From: Roridomyces roridus
Taxonomy: Eukaryota > Basidiomycota > Agaricomycetes > Agaricales > Mycenaceae
Direction of reading: 5' to 3'
Assembly: GCA_029378245.1 (NCBI GenBank)
Contig: JARKIF010000003.1
Coordinates: 2,914,001 to 2,978,000, forward strand
DNA: 64,000 bases
The position numbers were made by a program, and so were the translations under genes. The notes beneath the pieces were generated by a model. That model was given only the letters and a program-made list of their open reading frames with translations, had not been told where the DNA came from and did no database searches. Below are positions 55,290 through 64,000 of the stretch, piece by piece. Every line of letters begins with the position of its first letter. Within the stretch, counting starts at the first letter, position 1.

Positions 55290-56645
55290 ATGCCGACGCT
55301 TCAACGCTGGTACTTCCGCTTACCTCCTCGGAAGGATCTACTCAGATTTATCCCAGATCGAGCTCAGTCGAGTCGACCGGTTCGCAGGAACCATGATCCT
55401 CTTCTGGCCCTTTGGTATGATCGCCATCTTGTCTCGTCTTCTGCTTCTTCTTTGCTCACTCCGCTCGGTATGCAGCCTGGGCAGTCACCCTCTCTGCTAA
55501 TCGTCACGATATCCCGATGGAGGAATACATCCTCGCCTTGATATCCGGATTCCTTGGAGCGTGTCTTCTCCACAGGTGTGTAATCAAAACAAACCTCCGT
55601 GCTCACCGCGTCTAATTAACTCTTCGTTTCAGTACGCACCTGCTCAACATATTTCCCTTTGGACTAACGATGGCGCTAGGCGGGGGGTGTATATGGAACG
55701 ACATCATAGATATGGACTTGGACGCTCAAGTCGGTGCGTAGCCCCGACCGAATCCGAGGATATCGAGCTAACGAGTAATTCCAAGAACGCACGAAACACC
55801 GCCCGCTTCCTGACGGTCGCATAACCGTTCCTCAAGCACTTGTCTTCCTCTCGATCCATGTCGCCCTCCTCTTCGCTATGGCGAGGTACTTGAACCCAAC
55901 CGCGTACGTCTCTTCTGGACTCACCAAACAGTTGAACTGATGTGGGAGCAAATGAACAGCTGGGTATACGCGTTCCTCACGATAGTGCCGCTCACAGGGA
56001 TGTACCCGTTCATGAAGGTATGTGGCTGAACTCTGTTTTATTTCTCGTGCGATTCAACGAACACTTCCAAGCGCATAACGTACCTGCCACAAGTCTGGCT
56101 TGGGATCACTCTGAACACGCCCGTCCTCATCGCCTCTACCATCTTCGCGAAGCAGACTCCCCAGGCGGCCTTCCTGTTGGCTTTCGGCGGATGGTGGTGA
56201 GTTGATCTTTATCTGTAACTCGCAATGCTTGACGCAATCAATTTCAAGTTGGACAATGTGGTACGACACGATTTACGGCTCCCAAGACAAGATAGACGAC
56301 ATCAAAGCCGGTGTCAAGTCCATTGTCCTCCTCCTCGCCTCTCACGCCCGCCTCGCCCTCTTCTTCTTCTCCTCCGCCATGACCCTATGCCTCCTCGCCA
56401 CAGGCATACTCAACGGCGCCGGTCTGGCGTATTTTCTGGTAGCTGTGGGCGGCGGTGGGTCGTTGCTGGCGAGGGATTTGGTCGGGGTGGATTTGGACGA
56501 TCCGAAGAGCTGTTTGACGGCGGTACGTTGTTTAGTTTTTGCCCTGTTGCTGATATTGAAATTCGAATGCTTCTAGTTCCAGCGGAATGGGTTCACTATC
56601 GGCCCCGTCATTTTCGTTGGGTGTTTGTTGGATTACCTTTTATGA
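55290..56645 (+). CDS. UbiA-family prenyltransferase
   Basis: Exons read IELSRVDRFAGTMILFWPF, WAVTLSANRHDIPMEEYILA, then GGCIWNDIIDMDLDAQV (first N-D-x2-D-x3-D Mg-diphosphate motif), ERTKHRPLPDGRI, LGITLNTPVLIASTIF, and WYDTIYGSQDKIDDIKAGV (second D-x2-Y-x3-D motif). Several hydrophobic helices follow to FVGCLLDYLL. This is the 4-hydroxybenzoate/COQ2-type UbiA fold, which moves a prenyl chain onto an aromatic or other acceptor in a membrane. The most likely ATG (55290, MPTL) is one base out of frame with NAGTSAYLLG, so the start is uncertain: either a missed exon or a small sequence error. Because it sits among P450, SDR and MBL genes rather than alone, a secondary-metabolite role is possible. 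Confidence 0.87.
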
Positions 56646-56873
56646 TACGAAACGACTGAATTTATGATTCCTCTGGCTCTGGGTTTCGTGGCGTTGTTGT
56701 TCGGGGAATCGTTTTCCGGTGATCAGGGTCATACTCTCGGCATGATCGTACTCCAATCAAATTTGATCGGCACCGTGACAAATCTATGATGACAGCCAAA
56801 GCCGACCCACAACGTGGTTCGGCTTGTCACTACTTAACCTGCACGACGTGCGTAAACCAGCATCTTCTCTTCC

Positions 56874-57947
56874 ATGCCTCCCAATCCTGCTCTCGAACTC
56901 GCGACCGTCTCGCTCATCGGACAGAACAAGATCGCAGTCGTGGTCGGCGCCACGGCTGGCATCGGCGCGGCCATTGCTCGGCTTCTCGCCAAGCTTGGTT
57001 GCAGTCGAGTTTATATCGTCGGTCGCAACGCGGCGCGGGGGCAGGCGATGGTCGACATTCTGAAGAAGCTTGCGCCGCTCCCGAGTGCGACTCATGCAGA
57101 ATTCATCCAGGGGGATGTCGAGTACGCCGTTCAACCCTTCCTTCCAAGTTCTTACTGACTGAAAAAACGAACTAGAGCAGTCAAGGGTATGCGAGCCACA
57201 GCCGAAGCAATTCAACTCACAGTCGGCTCGGGCGCGCTTGACTACCTCGTCCTATGTCAGCACGGTATGCCCAGCGGCCAGCTTGAACCACTCACAACAG
57301 ATGGCCTCTGCCCCGACCTGGCCGTACAATGTATCTCCCGCTTCGCCCTCGCATACCTCCTCACCAAAAACGGTGCCCTCGCACCCGGCGCAACCGTACT
57401 CTCCATCGCCGGCACCGGTCAATCCGTGGACGACCTCGACGTAGAGGACCTCTCCTTCGCCCAGCGCGTGGGCACAGCGGGCAAGCGGTCCACTGAGTTC
57501 TTCTGGCTCCAATCAGCTCGCGATAGCACTGTCCTCGACGCATTCCACCAAGAGCTCACAATACGATACCCACAATACCGATATGTGCATATGGCCCCCG
57601 GCCTCGTCTCGTCGGAGAAGTTCAATTATGATACCTTTCCTGGGTATACCAAGTGGCTTGTGTGGATTGGGATGAAGGCTACGGGTCAGACGCCAGATGA
57701 GTTTGCGCCGACACCAGTTTATGTGCGTGCAGTTTTTGTTTTGTTTTTATTTCGTCGCAATTAAAGTCGCCGCACACAGATCCTTGCGGGCCCTAACGCC
57801 ACAGAAGCACTGGGATCCACAAACAGATACTTTACCCACAAGCTCGCTCCGGTCGTACTGGGCAAGTGGGCTTCAGACAAGGGAAATCGGCAGAGGTGTT
57901 GGAACAAGCTGTGTGAAATTATCGGAGAGACGTATGAGGAGGCGTAG
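56874..57947 (+). CDS. SDR-like NAD(P)-binding protein, copy 2
   Basis: Three exons (56874-57121, 57176-57722, 57780-57947) give 320 residues. Rossmann start GQNKIAVVVGATAGIGAAIARLLAKLGC fits the T-G-x3-G-I-G glycine motif better than copy 1. Then VYIVGRNAARGQAM, DYLVLCQHG, ALAYLLTKNGALAPGATVLS. As in copy 1 the Tyr-x3-Lys segment is missing (FFWLQSARDSTVLDAFHQEL). It ends VLGKWASDKGNRQRCWNKLCE. Intron positions are identical to copy 1, so the two arose by duplication. The F-box C-terminal fragment follows tail-to-tail 44 bp beyond the stop. Confidence 0.87.
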
Positions 57948-57991
57948 ACAGTTTGAGCATCAACGGCTGTAGTTCATAGGACACGCGCCGT

Positions 57992-58260
57992 TCAATTTCC
58001 CAGCCCACGCCAGAAAGACCCGAATCTGTTCCGCAATTTGAATGTATCGTCTGCTCCGCAAAACAGCCAAGCTCAGCGATCATTTGGTGGTACCCAAGAA
58101 GGGATCCACTCCAGCCGAGCAGAAAATCATCGCCGTCAAGCCAGAGCGTGTGCGGATGGGGGCTTCGCGCGAAGAGTCTCTTTTCCACACCCCAGACTTT
58201 GTCAATTTGGCGCATTCCGTTTGGTACAGCCGTTTTCAAAACGGTATACGGGTTTTGATC
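57992..58260 (-). pseudogene. F-box C-terminal fragment, partner of SDR copy 2
   Basis: Minus strand reads QIDKVWGVEKRLFARSP, then HTLWLDGDDFLLGW, an intron, and the last exon NRFGSFWRGLGN with stop at 57992. The upstream part has been replaced by the foldback element starting at 58225. Counterpart of 33655-33993. Confidence 0.7.
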
Positions 58261-58483
58261 CAGTGCTCCACCGTCGTTTGGGTTGACCTCTGTATGCCGG
58301 TGAGTCTGCTTCGACTCCACTCGCCTGCCCGGAAAGGGAAATGCCATCTAGCCACGGCACAGCTCTTCAATTGAGTTGTGGAGTCGAGTGGAGCGGAAGC
58401 TCGACTCTCCGTCAAACAAAGGTCAGCAAAAACGTACGTGGAGCGAGGCTCTAAACCCGTATACTGTTTTGAAAACAGCTGTA
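58225..58483. mobile_element. Foldback-type MITE
   Basis: The two halves are inverted copies: left begins TACAGCCGTTTTCAAAAC (58225), right ends with the complement TACAGCTGTTTTCAAAAC (58483). Homology continues inward through TATACGGGTTT and CTCCACTCGACTCCAC-type sequence to a centre near 58355. No ORF. Target duplication not resolved. Confidence 0.65.
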
Positions 58484-58645
58484 ATCGTAGCCCCAGGTGA
58501 TCGAACGTTCAGCCCCACAATGTTCCGGTCAGCATCCTCTTCTGATAAGTAGCAACACTTGGTATTCCGTCATCCAGCCCCACTTGACAGAGCCGGAGGA
58601 GAGGTTTGAATAAACATAGGTTGACAGAAGGTCTAAGTTCTCATT

Positions 58646-60219
58646 CTACTCCCAAAACTCCGGAAATTCGGCTCGCAGACTTTTCACGCGGTCTATGCGC
58701 GGCAGAGTTAGACGGAGTTCAAAAAGCGCCGGAGAAAAACACTCACCCCTGGTGGACACTCTCGCACTTGCTTCATCCTCCCTATCGACCCTCCTAACCG
58801 AATACCTCCGCCATCCAAAGAGAAAGTCGTCACCGTCGAGCCATAGCGTCTTTAGGTCAGGACACTTCCCCACTAAGCTGTCCCGCATCCGAGGAAAATC
58901 AGGTATTCGCTCGACAGGCGAACACAGTGGGTCTAATCCTTCGTCGAATTTCCATGTAATAGCGAGCCGCTCGAGGGTCGGTGGAAGCGTGGGTGTCTCT
59001 GCAAGTGTGGAGAAGAAGTCCGTGGCCTGGTTGTAGTCCTGTTCAGCACATCTTTGGCAGAGATCAAACAATTTGTACTTGCCCTCTCGACCTTGCCTGC
59101 TTGCTCGTATTCCCACCTCTTGACAGTAGTCAAGATGTTGATGTGCAGGCCGACGAGTTTCGGCAGGGATTTGCAGATGGCTATGAAAGAATTCTCGCGG
59201 AGGGTCGCGTTCAACGTGGCATCCAGTGAGGTGATGTGTAGGTTGTTGTTTACCATTCCACGGAGGCCAGACACCAACTCTCCCGGAGCGCAGCTATCGA
59301 CGACGAGCCGCGTGAGGGTAGGCCGCGAAGGGAGCAGTGGCAACAGCTGGCAGTAACTGTTGTACTCCTCCAACAACGGCAGAACATGGGCGGCCTCTGC
59401 AGCAGATGCTTCGGTCAGACTTTGGGCCGCAGATTTGGAGGCTTTAAAAGCAAGCACCCGGACAGCAGGGAATCTCGACCAGATGGCGAAGATGTCGGAG
59501 GCAGACTCGCAATCCAGCTGTGCGTGCAATCTGTGGACGTTGTGGAACGGTGGGCCGGCAGGCATGTCCGCACCACCCGAAATGTCAAGCTCGCGGAGAT
59601 CATCGGGATTGAGTAGGGGTATCCACAGTTGAAGCCCCTTCATACCACTGATCCCTCCCCACAGGTCCCTGTACACAAATCTGGATGCGTGTAGTTGCAA
59701 TCCACTTTCGATGTGTCCCTCCGAGTCGGCCACTCCGCTGTTATCCATAACCACATTGTCTAGGCATGGAAGGTGGCACAGCGTGGCGAGCGTTGCCTGC
59801 GAGAAGCACATATATCGAGCACGCACCATCCGAAGACCACCGAACCTGTCGATGCGGTCAAAAAATGTGGTTAAAAGATCGTGAGACGACGAGGGGTCCG
59901 CCGAGTCGCTACGTTCCCACTTTAGGTCCAGCGGCATGATCGTGCACTCCCGAACCAATGGTGCAATCTCGTCCGAAGACCAGAAGTTCAAGCGATCCAG
60001 GGCAAGCTGGATGTATTGAGGCGATGGACGAGTAACGATTGTCGGCTCCCAGAAATGGCGGATATGATAAGGGTGGAATACGAGATGGCTGAAAAGGAGA
60101 GTGCGGGAGATGGCGCTGAATCTGCGATCGGAGGAGAAGAGTTGTTTGATAGATTCGCGGGGCAGAAGCTGGAATATCTGCAGCCAGAGCTCGTTGGGGA
60201 TTCGTTCGCAAGGGGACAT
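58646..60219 (-). CDS. F-box/LRR-like protein, intact copy with GC-AG intron
   Basis: ATG 60219. Exons 60219-59083, 59038-58747 and 58692-58646 give 491 residues in phase. F-box RIPNELWLQIFQLLPRESIKQ...RTLLFSHL; body ALDRLNFWSSDEIAPLVREC, LCHLPCLDNVVMDNSGV, SRFPAVRVLAF, LPLLEEYNSY, CKSLPKLVGLHINI. C-terminal exon: ATDFFSTLAETPTLPPTLER, LAITWKFDEG, MRDSLVGKCPDLKTLWLDGDDFLFGWRR; end FPEFWE. The first intron (59082-59039) has a GC donor (GAGAGG|GCAAGT), where paralogues have GT at the same place. Predicted SCF adaptor. Confidence 0.88.
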
Positions 60220-60288
60220 AGTGGTTTGAGACAAGGGAGTTACGTAGGAGCACAGCCTTCATTGACCTAATACTGATTCATCCCATGC

Positions 60289-62637
60289 TCACAACCCATC
60301 CCAAAAATGCATCAACTTGGGTCGAATATGCGGTACAAGCCCTGATTCCAGTCATCCAGTCACCCCAGCACATGTAACGAACAACTTACCCGCATCACGC
60401 TCACACACCTCCTCCTCTCGCACTCGATTTCCTCTCAACACGATCTTCCGCCACCGAAAGAGAAAAAGATCACCATCCAACCAGAGCATCCTGAGCGCAG
60501 GACATCTCCGCAGAAGGCCTTGACGCATTGCCACAAAATCAGGGATACGTGAGGGTTCTTCGCCCTCGAGCGCTTCGCTGAAATCCCATGTGATGGCGAG
60601 ACGCTCCAGACTGGGCGGGAGGCTTGACGTCTCTTCAAACAGGGAGAAGAAATCGGGAGACTACGTGCGACTTCAGCGTTAAGATCGCGTCTATGATTAA
60701 ATTCAAGTCCTCACCAGGGAAGTAAGGCTTCCAAAATCATTGAGGTCGTTGAGGTTACTGAGGATGTCGATGTGCAAATCCACAACATTCGGCAGGCAAG
60801 AGCAGATGGCGCTAAATCCGGGGTTGTCCAGATCGTACACACTCGCCTGCAGGGAAACTATGTGATCACTTCGACCCTCGAGCTGCTGTATGGGCGATAT
60901 ACTGTGCAAAAATTAGCTCAATTTTACAGGGTTTTAGCAGGCAACTTACATCTGTTTCGGGAGTTTGGTTTGCATGTTTCGATGTGCTCGCATCTCAATG
61001 TTTCAGCCACATGTTACGGTTGGCTCGCATCTCTGCCAAGCGCATCAAAGATGTCGTATGATCCCGCATCAATCCGGCTACTCGGCGCCGCTAGGAGAAT
61101 TATGAACATTGTCGTTGGACAGCCGGATTATGACCGGAAGTGTACGGGCACTCCCAGTACGTTCTGTGGTCAATTTCGACAGTCAACTCACCTACCCGGA
61201 CCGCGAGGATTGCCCAGGGAGTTCCACTTTCTGTATGTACCCCGCCATGGAGGTCACAGAAGCAGGAGATGGAAGAGAGTCTCAAACATGACCCATAGCA
61301 TTCGAACTACTGCTCTGTTCGCTGTTTGACCTTGAAGGTATCCCCAGAGGCATTCTAATGTTCAGATTTGAGTGAATGATCGTCAACTTCCATTTCTGGA
61401 GCTCGGCAACGAAGGATCTTCAATGTTCAAATCAGTTTCATCAAACCTCGACAATTTCTCCACGACCAAGTCCAAACATGTGTTCAATTCACGGTGAAAG
61501 AATCCTAGATGGTGTTGCAAGCTTGCTCATCACACATGTAACCCACATCACAAAGTTGTAAGCTTTTGTGCATCCAACATGTCAGTTGCAACCGAAAACT
61601 ATGCAACCAAGTGAGATGTATGTGCCATGAATTTTTGCACAGTATATGTGCCATACTGCTGTACCAGCTGTGCAGGCGTGCAACCGTACGAGATGACCAA
61701 GCGCGTAAGAGCAGGCCGACCGAGGAAGAGATGCAACGGATCGCAGTTGCAGATGTACTCCTCGAGCAAGGGCAGTACATCTGATGCGGGAACGCTCGGC
61801 CTCTCGGACGACGGGAGGATGGCAATGGCATCTTGTTTGCCTTGCCAAGCGTCGAGCTTCAGCACTCGGACGGAAGGGAATTTGGAGAATATGGCGATGT
61901 TTTGGGGCATGAAATAAAAGCTCATCGTCACTGTGAGCTTGCGCACGTGAAGAAAAGGCAAGACGGCAGAGAATGCCCTTTCCATGAAGTATGTGTTCGA
62001 ATTCCTCGATAACTCGAGTTCTCGGAGGCGGCCGGGATGAAGAAGGGGAATCCAGACCCTCAGGCTGTCTGGAGCGTGCATTTTTCCCCGACAGACAAAA
62101 TGGGTTACACGCAGCTCCGAACCAGGAGGGACCTCGACTCCGGGGACAGCAATCCACGATTTGGGCTTCGGCCAGGAGGGGCAATTGGCAGAGCTTGGCG
62201 AGGCCTACTTGCGGGAAGTATACTCGTAAAGCGGATAGCCTGACCAAGCCTCTAAATTTATCCAGCCGCTCGAAGAATGCGAAAAGCAGAACGCAAGAAG
62301 AGGCATCCGGTTTGAGATATTCCGGGTATGTGCGCACGGGGTCCAGACTCCAGAGGAGAGATGGTGCACTCCCGAACAAGAGGCGCGACTCCTTCGGATG
62401 TCCAGAAATCCAAGCGCTGCAAGGCAAATTGGATGTACTCCGGAGCAGGTTGTGCGAGAGAGTTGGAATAGTCTTTGATGAAGTACGGGTGAAAGGAGAA
62501 ATATTAATGGCTGAACACGAGAGGGCGGCATATGACCATGAAGTCCCGACAGGTCAAAAAGAGGTTTGGAAGGGATCCTCTTGGAAGACGATTGAAAATA
62601 TCAAGCCAGAGCTCGTGCGGCACCTGAGCGGACACAA
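60289..62637 (-). pseudogene. F-box gene copy, multiply broken, with hAT-like MITE
   Basis: The family start is damaged (ACCATTGTGTCC instead of ACCATGTCC). The F-box (QVPHELWLDIFNRLPRGSLP...RPLVFSH) runs into an in-frame TAA. Frame changes occur between the DFWTSEG region and YLKPDASSCVLLFAFFERLD, and again at QIVDC before SELRVTHFVCRGK. The body (DSLRVWIPLLHPGRLRELEL, FSKFPSVRVLKLDAW, LPLLEEYICN) continues to TPAQLVQQ, where a 765-bp element is inserted (60891-61655). Beyond it: LEGRSDHIVSLQASV, CSCLPNVVDLHIDI, intron, SLERLAITWDFSEA, MRQGLLRRCPALRMLWLDG, and an end KLMHFWDGL with stop at 60289. Confidence 0.82.
60891..61655. mobile_element. 765-bp hAT-like MITE
   Basis: Terminal inverted repeats share ATATACTGTGCAAAAATT (18 bp) a few bases in from each end. 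Direct 8-bp duplication CTGCTGTA flanks it (60883-60890, 61656-61663) and restores LVQQ-LEGRSDHIV of the F-box when one copy is removed. The 8-bp duplication indicates the hAT superfamily. No coding sequence. Confidence 0.82.
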
Positions 62638-62719
62638 TGGTGAAAGACAAGAGCGATGTTTGTCTGTGCTTGCAATCGGTTGACCAATCACTGACAAGCA
62701 ACGCGTCTTGCCCTCCGCC

Positions 62720-63362
62720 ATGAACGCGAGTCAATTCAGGGCTGCCCCGTGCCTGGCCCGTCCATGGACAACTTCCGGACATTTAACCCTGTACAAAGCC
62801 TCAACTTTATGCCACAATCGTCCGGCCAGGATTCCCTGCACCAGGGCAGCGCCGACGCCGCCGAGTCGCCGCCGACCCCAATTCGCCCGAGCTTTTCAAG
62901 CAGAATATGCAGATCCTGCAGCAGAATGTATTGAGGTTGCAAGATATAGCGAAGAGGGCGTTGGACGGGATGTACGTCGTTTGAACTGTGGGTGCTGCTG
63001 CCACTAGAAAAAAAATCGGCCCGAGACAGACAAAATGCGTACCTTTCTGGATGCATGCTGACACAGACCAAAGGTGGGTATGCCAATACTTCTTCCATAG
63101 AGCCAGAGTGGCTGAAATCACCCCCAGCTGACCTTTCAGCACTGAAACGCTACAAATGGTCGCCGACGTCATGCGACAAAGCGGCGTTGGGGTCTCCCGC
63201 TCCTTCCTGTCGGCGATGGGAGCACACAGCCGCATCTGCCGACGGAACAGCAGATGATGGCGCAGGCGTCTCAGGCAGTGCAGGTATTACGAACAACTGA
63301 AGCGCGGGCAGGATAGTGCCGCTGGGGCCACAAGTGCTTCTGGGTGCGCTGTTTCAGTTTTG
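62720..63362 (+). pseudogene. Hypothetical multi-exon protein, frame-broken
   Basis: Readable pieces: MNASQFRAAP, PGPSMDNFRTFNPVQSLNF, MPQSSGQDSLHQGSADAAES, PELFKQNMQILQQNVLRLQD (amphipathic, coiled-coil-like), IAKRALDGM, an intron region, ETLQMVADVMRQSGVGVSRS, LPTEQQMMAQASQAVQ, YYEQLKRGQDSAAGATSA. Joining them needs single-base shifts at 62746-62750 and 62880-62884, both in C runs. This looks like one small Gln-rich, helical protein whose family I do not recognise. Either a few bases were lost in assembly or the gene is decaying. Confidence 0.45.
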
Positions 63363-63774
63363 TGTTGATGTTCTATGGCTACTCATTTCAAGATGATAGC
63401 TGTATTTTGTCCATCCCTTTTCTGTGTCTTTTCGTTCATGTGTTGGCTCCACGCTCAACACTCCAGATCACAGATAATCTTTTGCCTCTGGTCGTCTGCC
63501 GTTCCCGTTCTGGATTTGCTCTACCCTCGCATTTGCATGGCGCTTGTTCCCCACCGGATCACCATCGGACGATGGGCGTGCTCTAATATGTAGTATGGAG
63601 ATTGTTCTCGGGTAAAGTGAAGGATCGAACTTCGCGCGCCAAAGAACCTCGGTGAGTCGCAGGCGGGCCGTGAAGTCATCTCACCCATGTCACAGGCCCG
63701 CCCGTTCACACGCTGCGCCTCGTTGGCGTTCTCGATCGGGTCGCAGTTAGTCCCAAGCACTGAACCTCAGCAAC
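63363..63774. other. Intergenic region
   Basis: 412 bp with no convincing gene; short overlapping frames only. Confidence 0.4.
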
Positions 63775-64000
63775 ATGGACGGTACCACATCCTCTCCCTC
63801 AACAAAGTCCCTCCGTCGCAGCCTCATCTCTCCCCTCCTTTCCGCCCCACTTGCACACACAATTCACACATTGACACGTTTGACATTACAAGGGAGTCAA
63901 CTGCCATCTGTCCGAGATAGCCTGTCAACGGAGAGTGGAAACGAAAGAAAACTTGACTACAGGGTCCTGACAGGTTTCCCCGGCAGCTCGGCAACGTGGT
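63775..64000 (+). CDS. Start of a hypothetical protein, 3' partial
   Basis: ATG 63775 (context AGCAACATGG) opens a frame without stop to the window end (75 codons). It begins MDGTTSSPSTKSLRRSLISP, then a Ser/Thr/Leu-rich stretch and SVRDSLSTESGNERKLDY. No domain recognised. It could be a real first exon; the short length makes this uncertain. Confidence 0.4.
   Translation, partial: MDGTTSSPSTKSLRRSLISPLLSAPLAHTIHTLTRLTLQGSQLPSVRDSLSTESGNERKLDYRVLTGFPGSSATW

Overview
Organism. This is a eukaryotic window from a filamentous basidiomycete, most likely an Agaricomycete of the Mycena/Agaricales type. Genes have many short introns of about 45-60 bp with GT-AG (some GC-AG) borders. The gene set (DUF4419, DUF6532, DUF6534, a Plavaka transposase, copper amine oxidase, multi-intron P450s, an expanded F-box family) is typical of mushrooms. 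No rRNA, tRNA, CRISPR or bacterial-type operon was seen. Genus-level placement is inference. LAYOUT. 1-1.25 kb: 3' part of a DUF4419 gene. 1.5-2.67 kb: F-box gene cut off by a 3.6-kb element with long inverted repeats (2.67-6.28 kb). 6.4-8.9 kb: an Agaricomycete-specific protein with a C-terminal membrane anchor, frame-broken, followed by a DUF4419 relic. 9.13-25.58 kb: one minus-strand F-box gene whose terminal exon carries two insertions: a complete 6.5-kb Plavaka DNA transposon (9322-15819; transposase plus a divergent DUF6532 gene) and an 8.4-kb Ty3/gypsy chromovirus (15983-24353; self-priming LTR, RT core missing, itself carrying two further insertions). 26.3-29.3 kb: a cytochrome P450 and an NAD(P)-binding protein, convergent. 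29.4-34.0 kb: a run of F-box copies (one intact, three broken), one with a 284-bp MITE in an intron. 34.1-39.0 kb: a short-chain dehydrogenase-like gene and a copper amine oxidase. 39.1-44.2 kb: an F-box gene split by a CACTA-like element that itself contains a hAT-like element. 44.6-47.1 kb: an intact and a broken F-box copy. 47.4-57.9 kb: metabolic stretch (DUF6534 membrane protein, metallo-beta-lactamase fold enzyme, second P450, hemerythrin-type protein, UbiA prenyltransferase, second SDR-like gene). 58.0-62.6 kb: an F-box fragment, a foldback MITE, an intact F-box gene and an F-box pseudogene holding a 765-bp hAT-like MITE. 62.7-64.0 kb: a frame-broken hypothetical gene and the start of a gene leaving the window. 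HOW IT WORKS TOGETHER. The F-box family (about ten copies; N-terminal F-box, LRR-like middle, conserved C-terminal WLDG...FGW module) forms the backbone of the window and is repeatedly the transposon landing site. Because paralogues give the uninterrupted sequence, ends and target-site duplications can be read directly for the Plavaka element (2 bp), the chromovirus (5 bp), the CACTA-like element (3 bp), the nested hAT-like element (8 bp) and the hAT-like MITE (8 bp). The remaining genes look like accessory or secondary metabolism (UbiA, two P450s, SDRs, amine oxidase, MBL hydrolase), but no core synthase is present. The most interesting object is the Plavaka element: its ends, defined by the host F-box codons, enclose both the transposase and a DUF6532 gene read from a shared divergent promoter, so DUF6532 appears to be part of the transposon. 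Several otherwise sound genes carry single-base frame breaks, three of them at C runs, so residual assembly errors should be considered before calling them pseudogenes.
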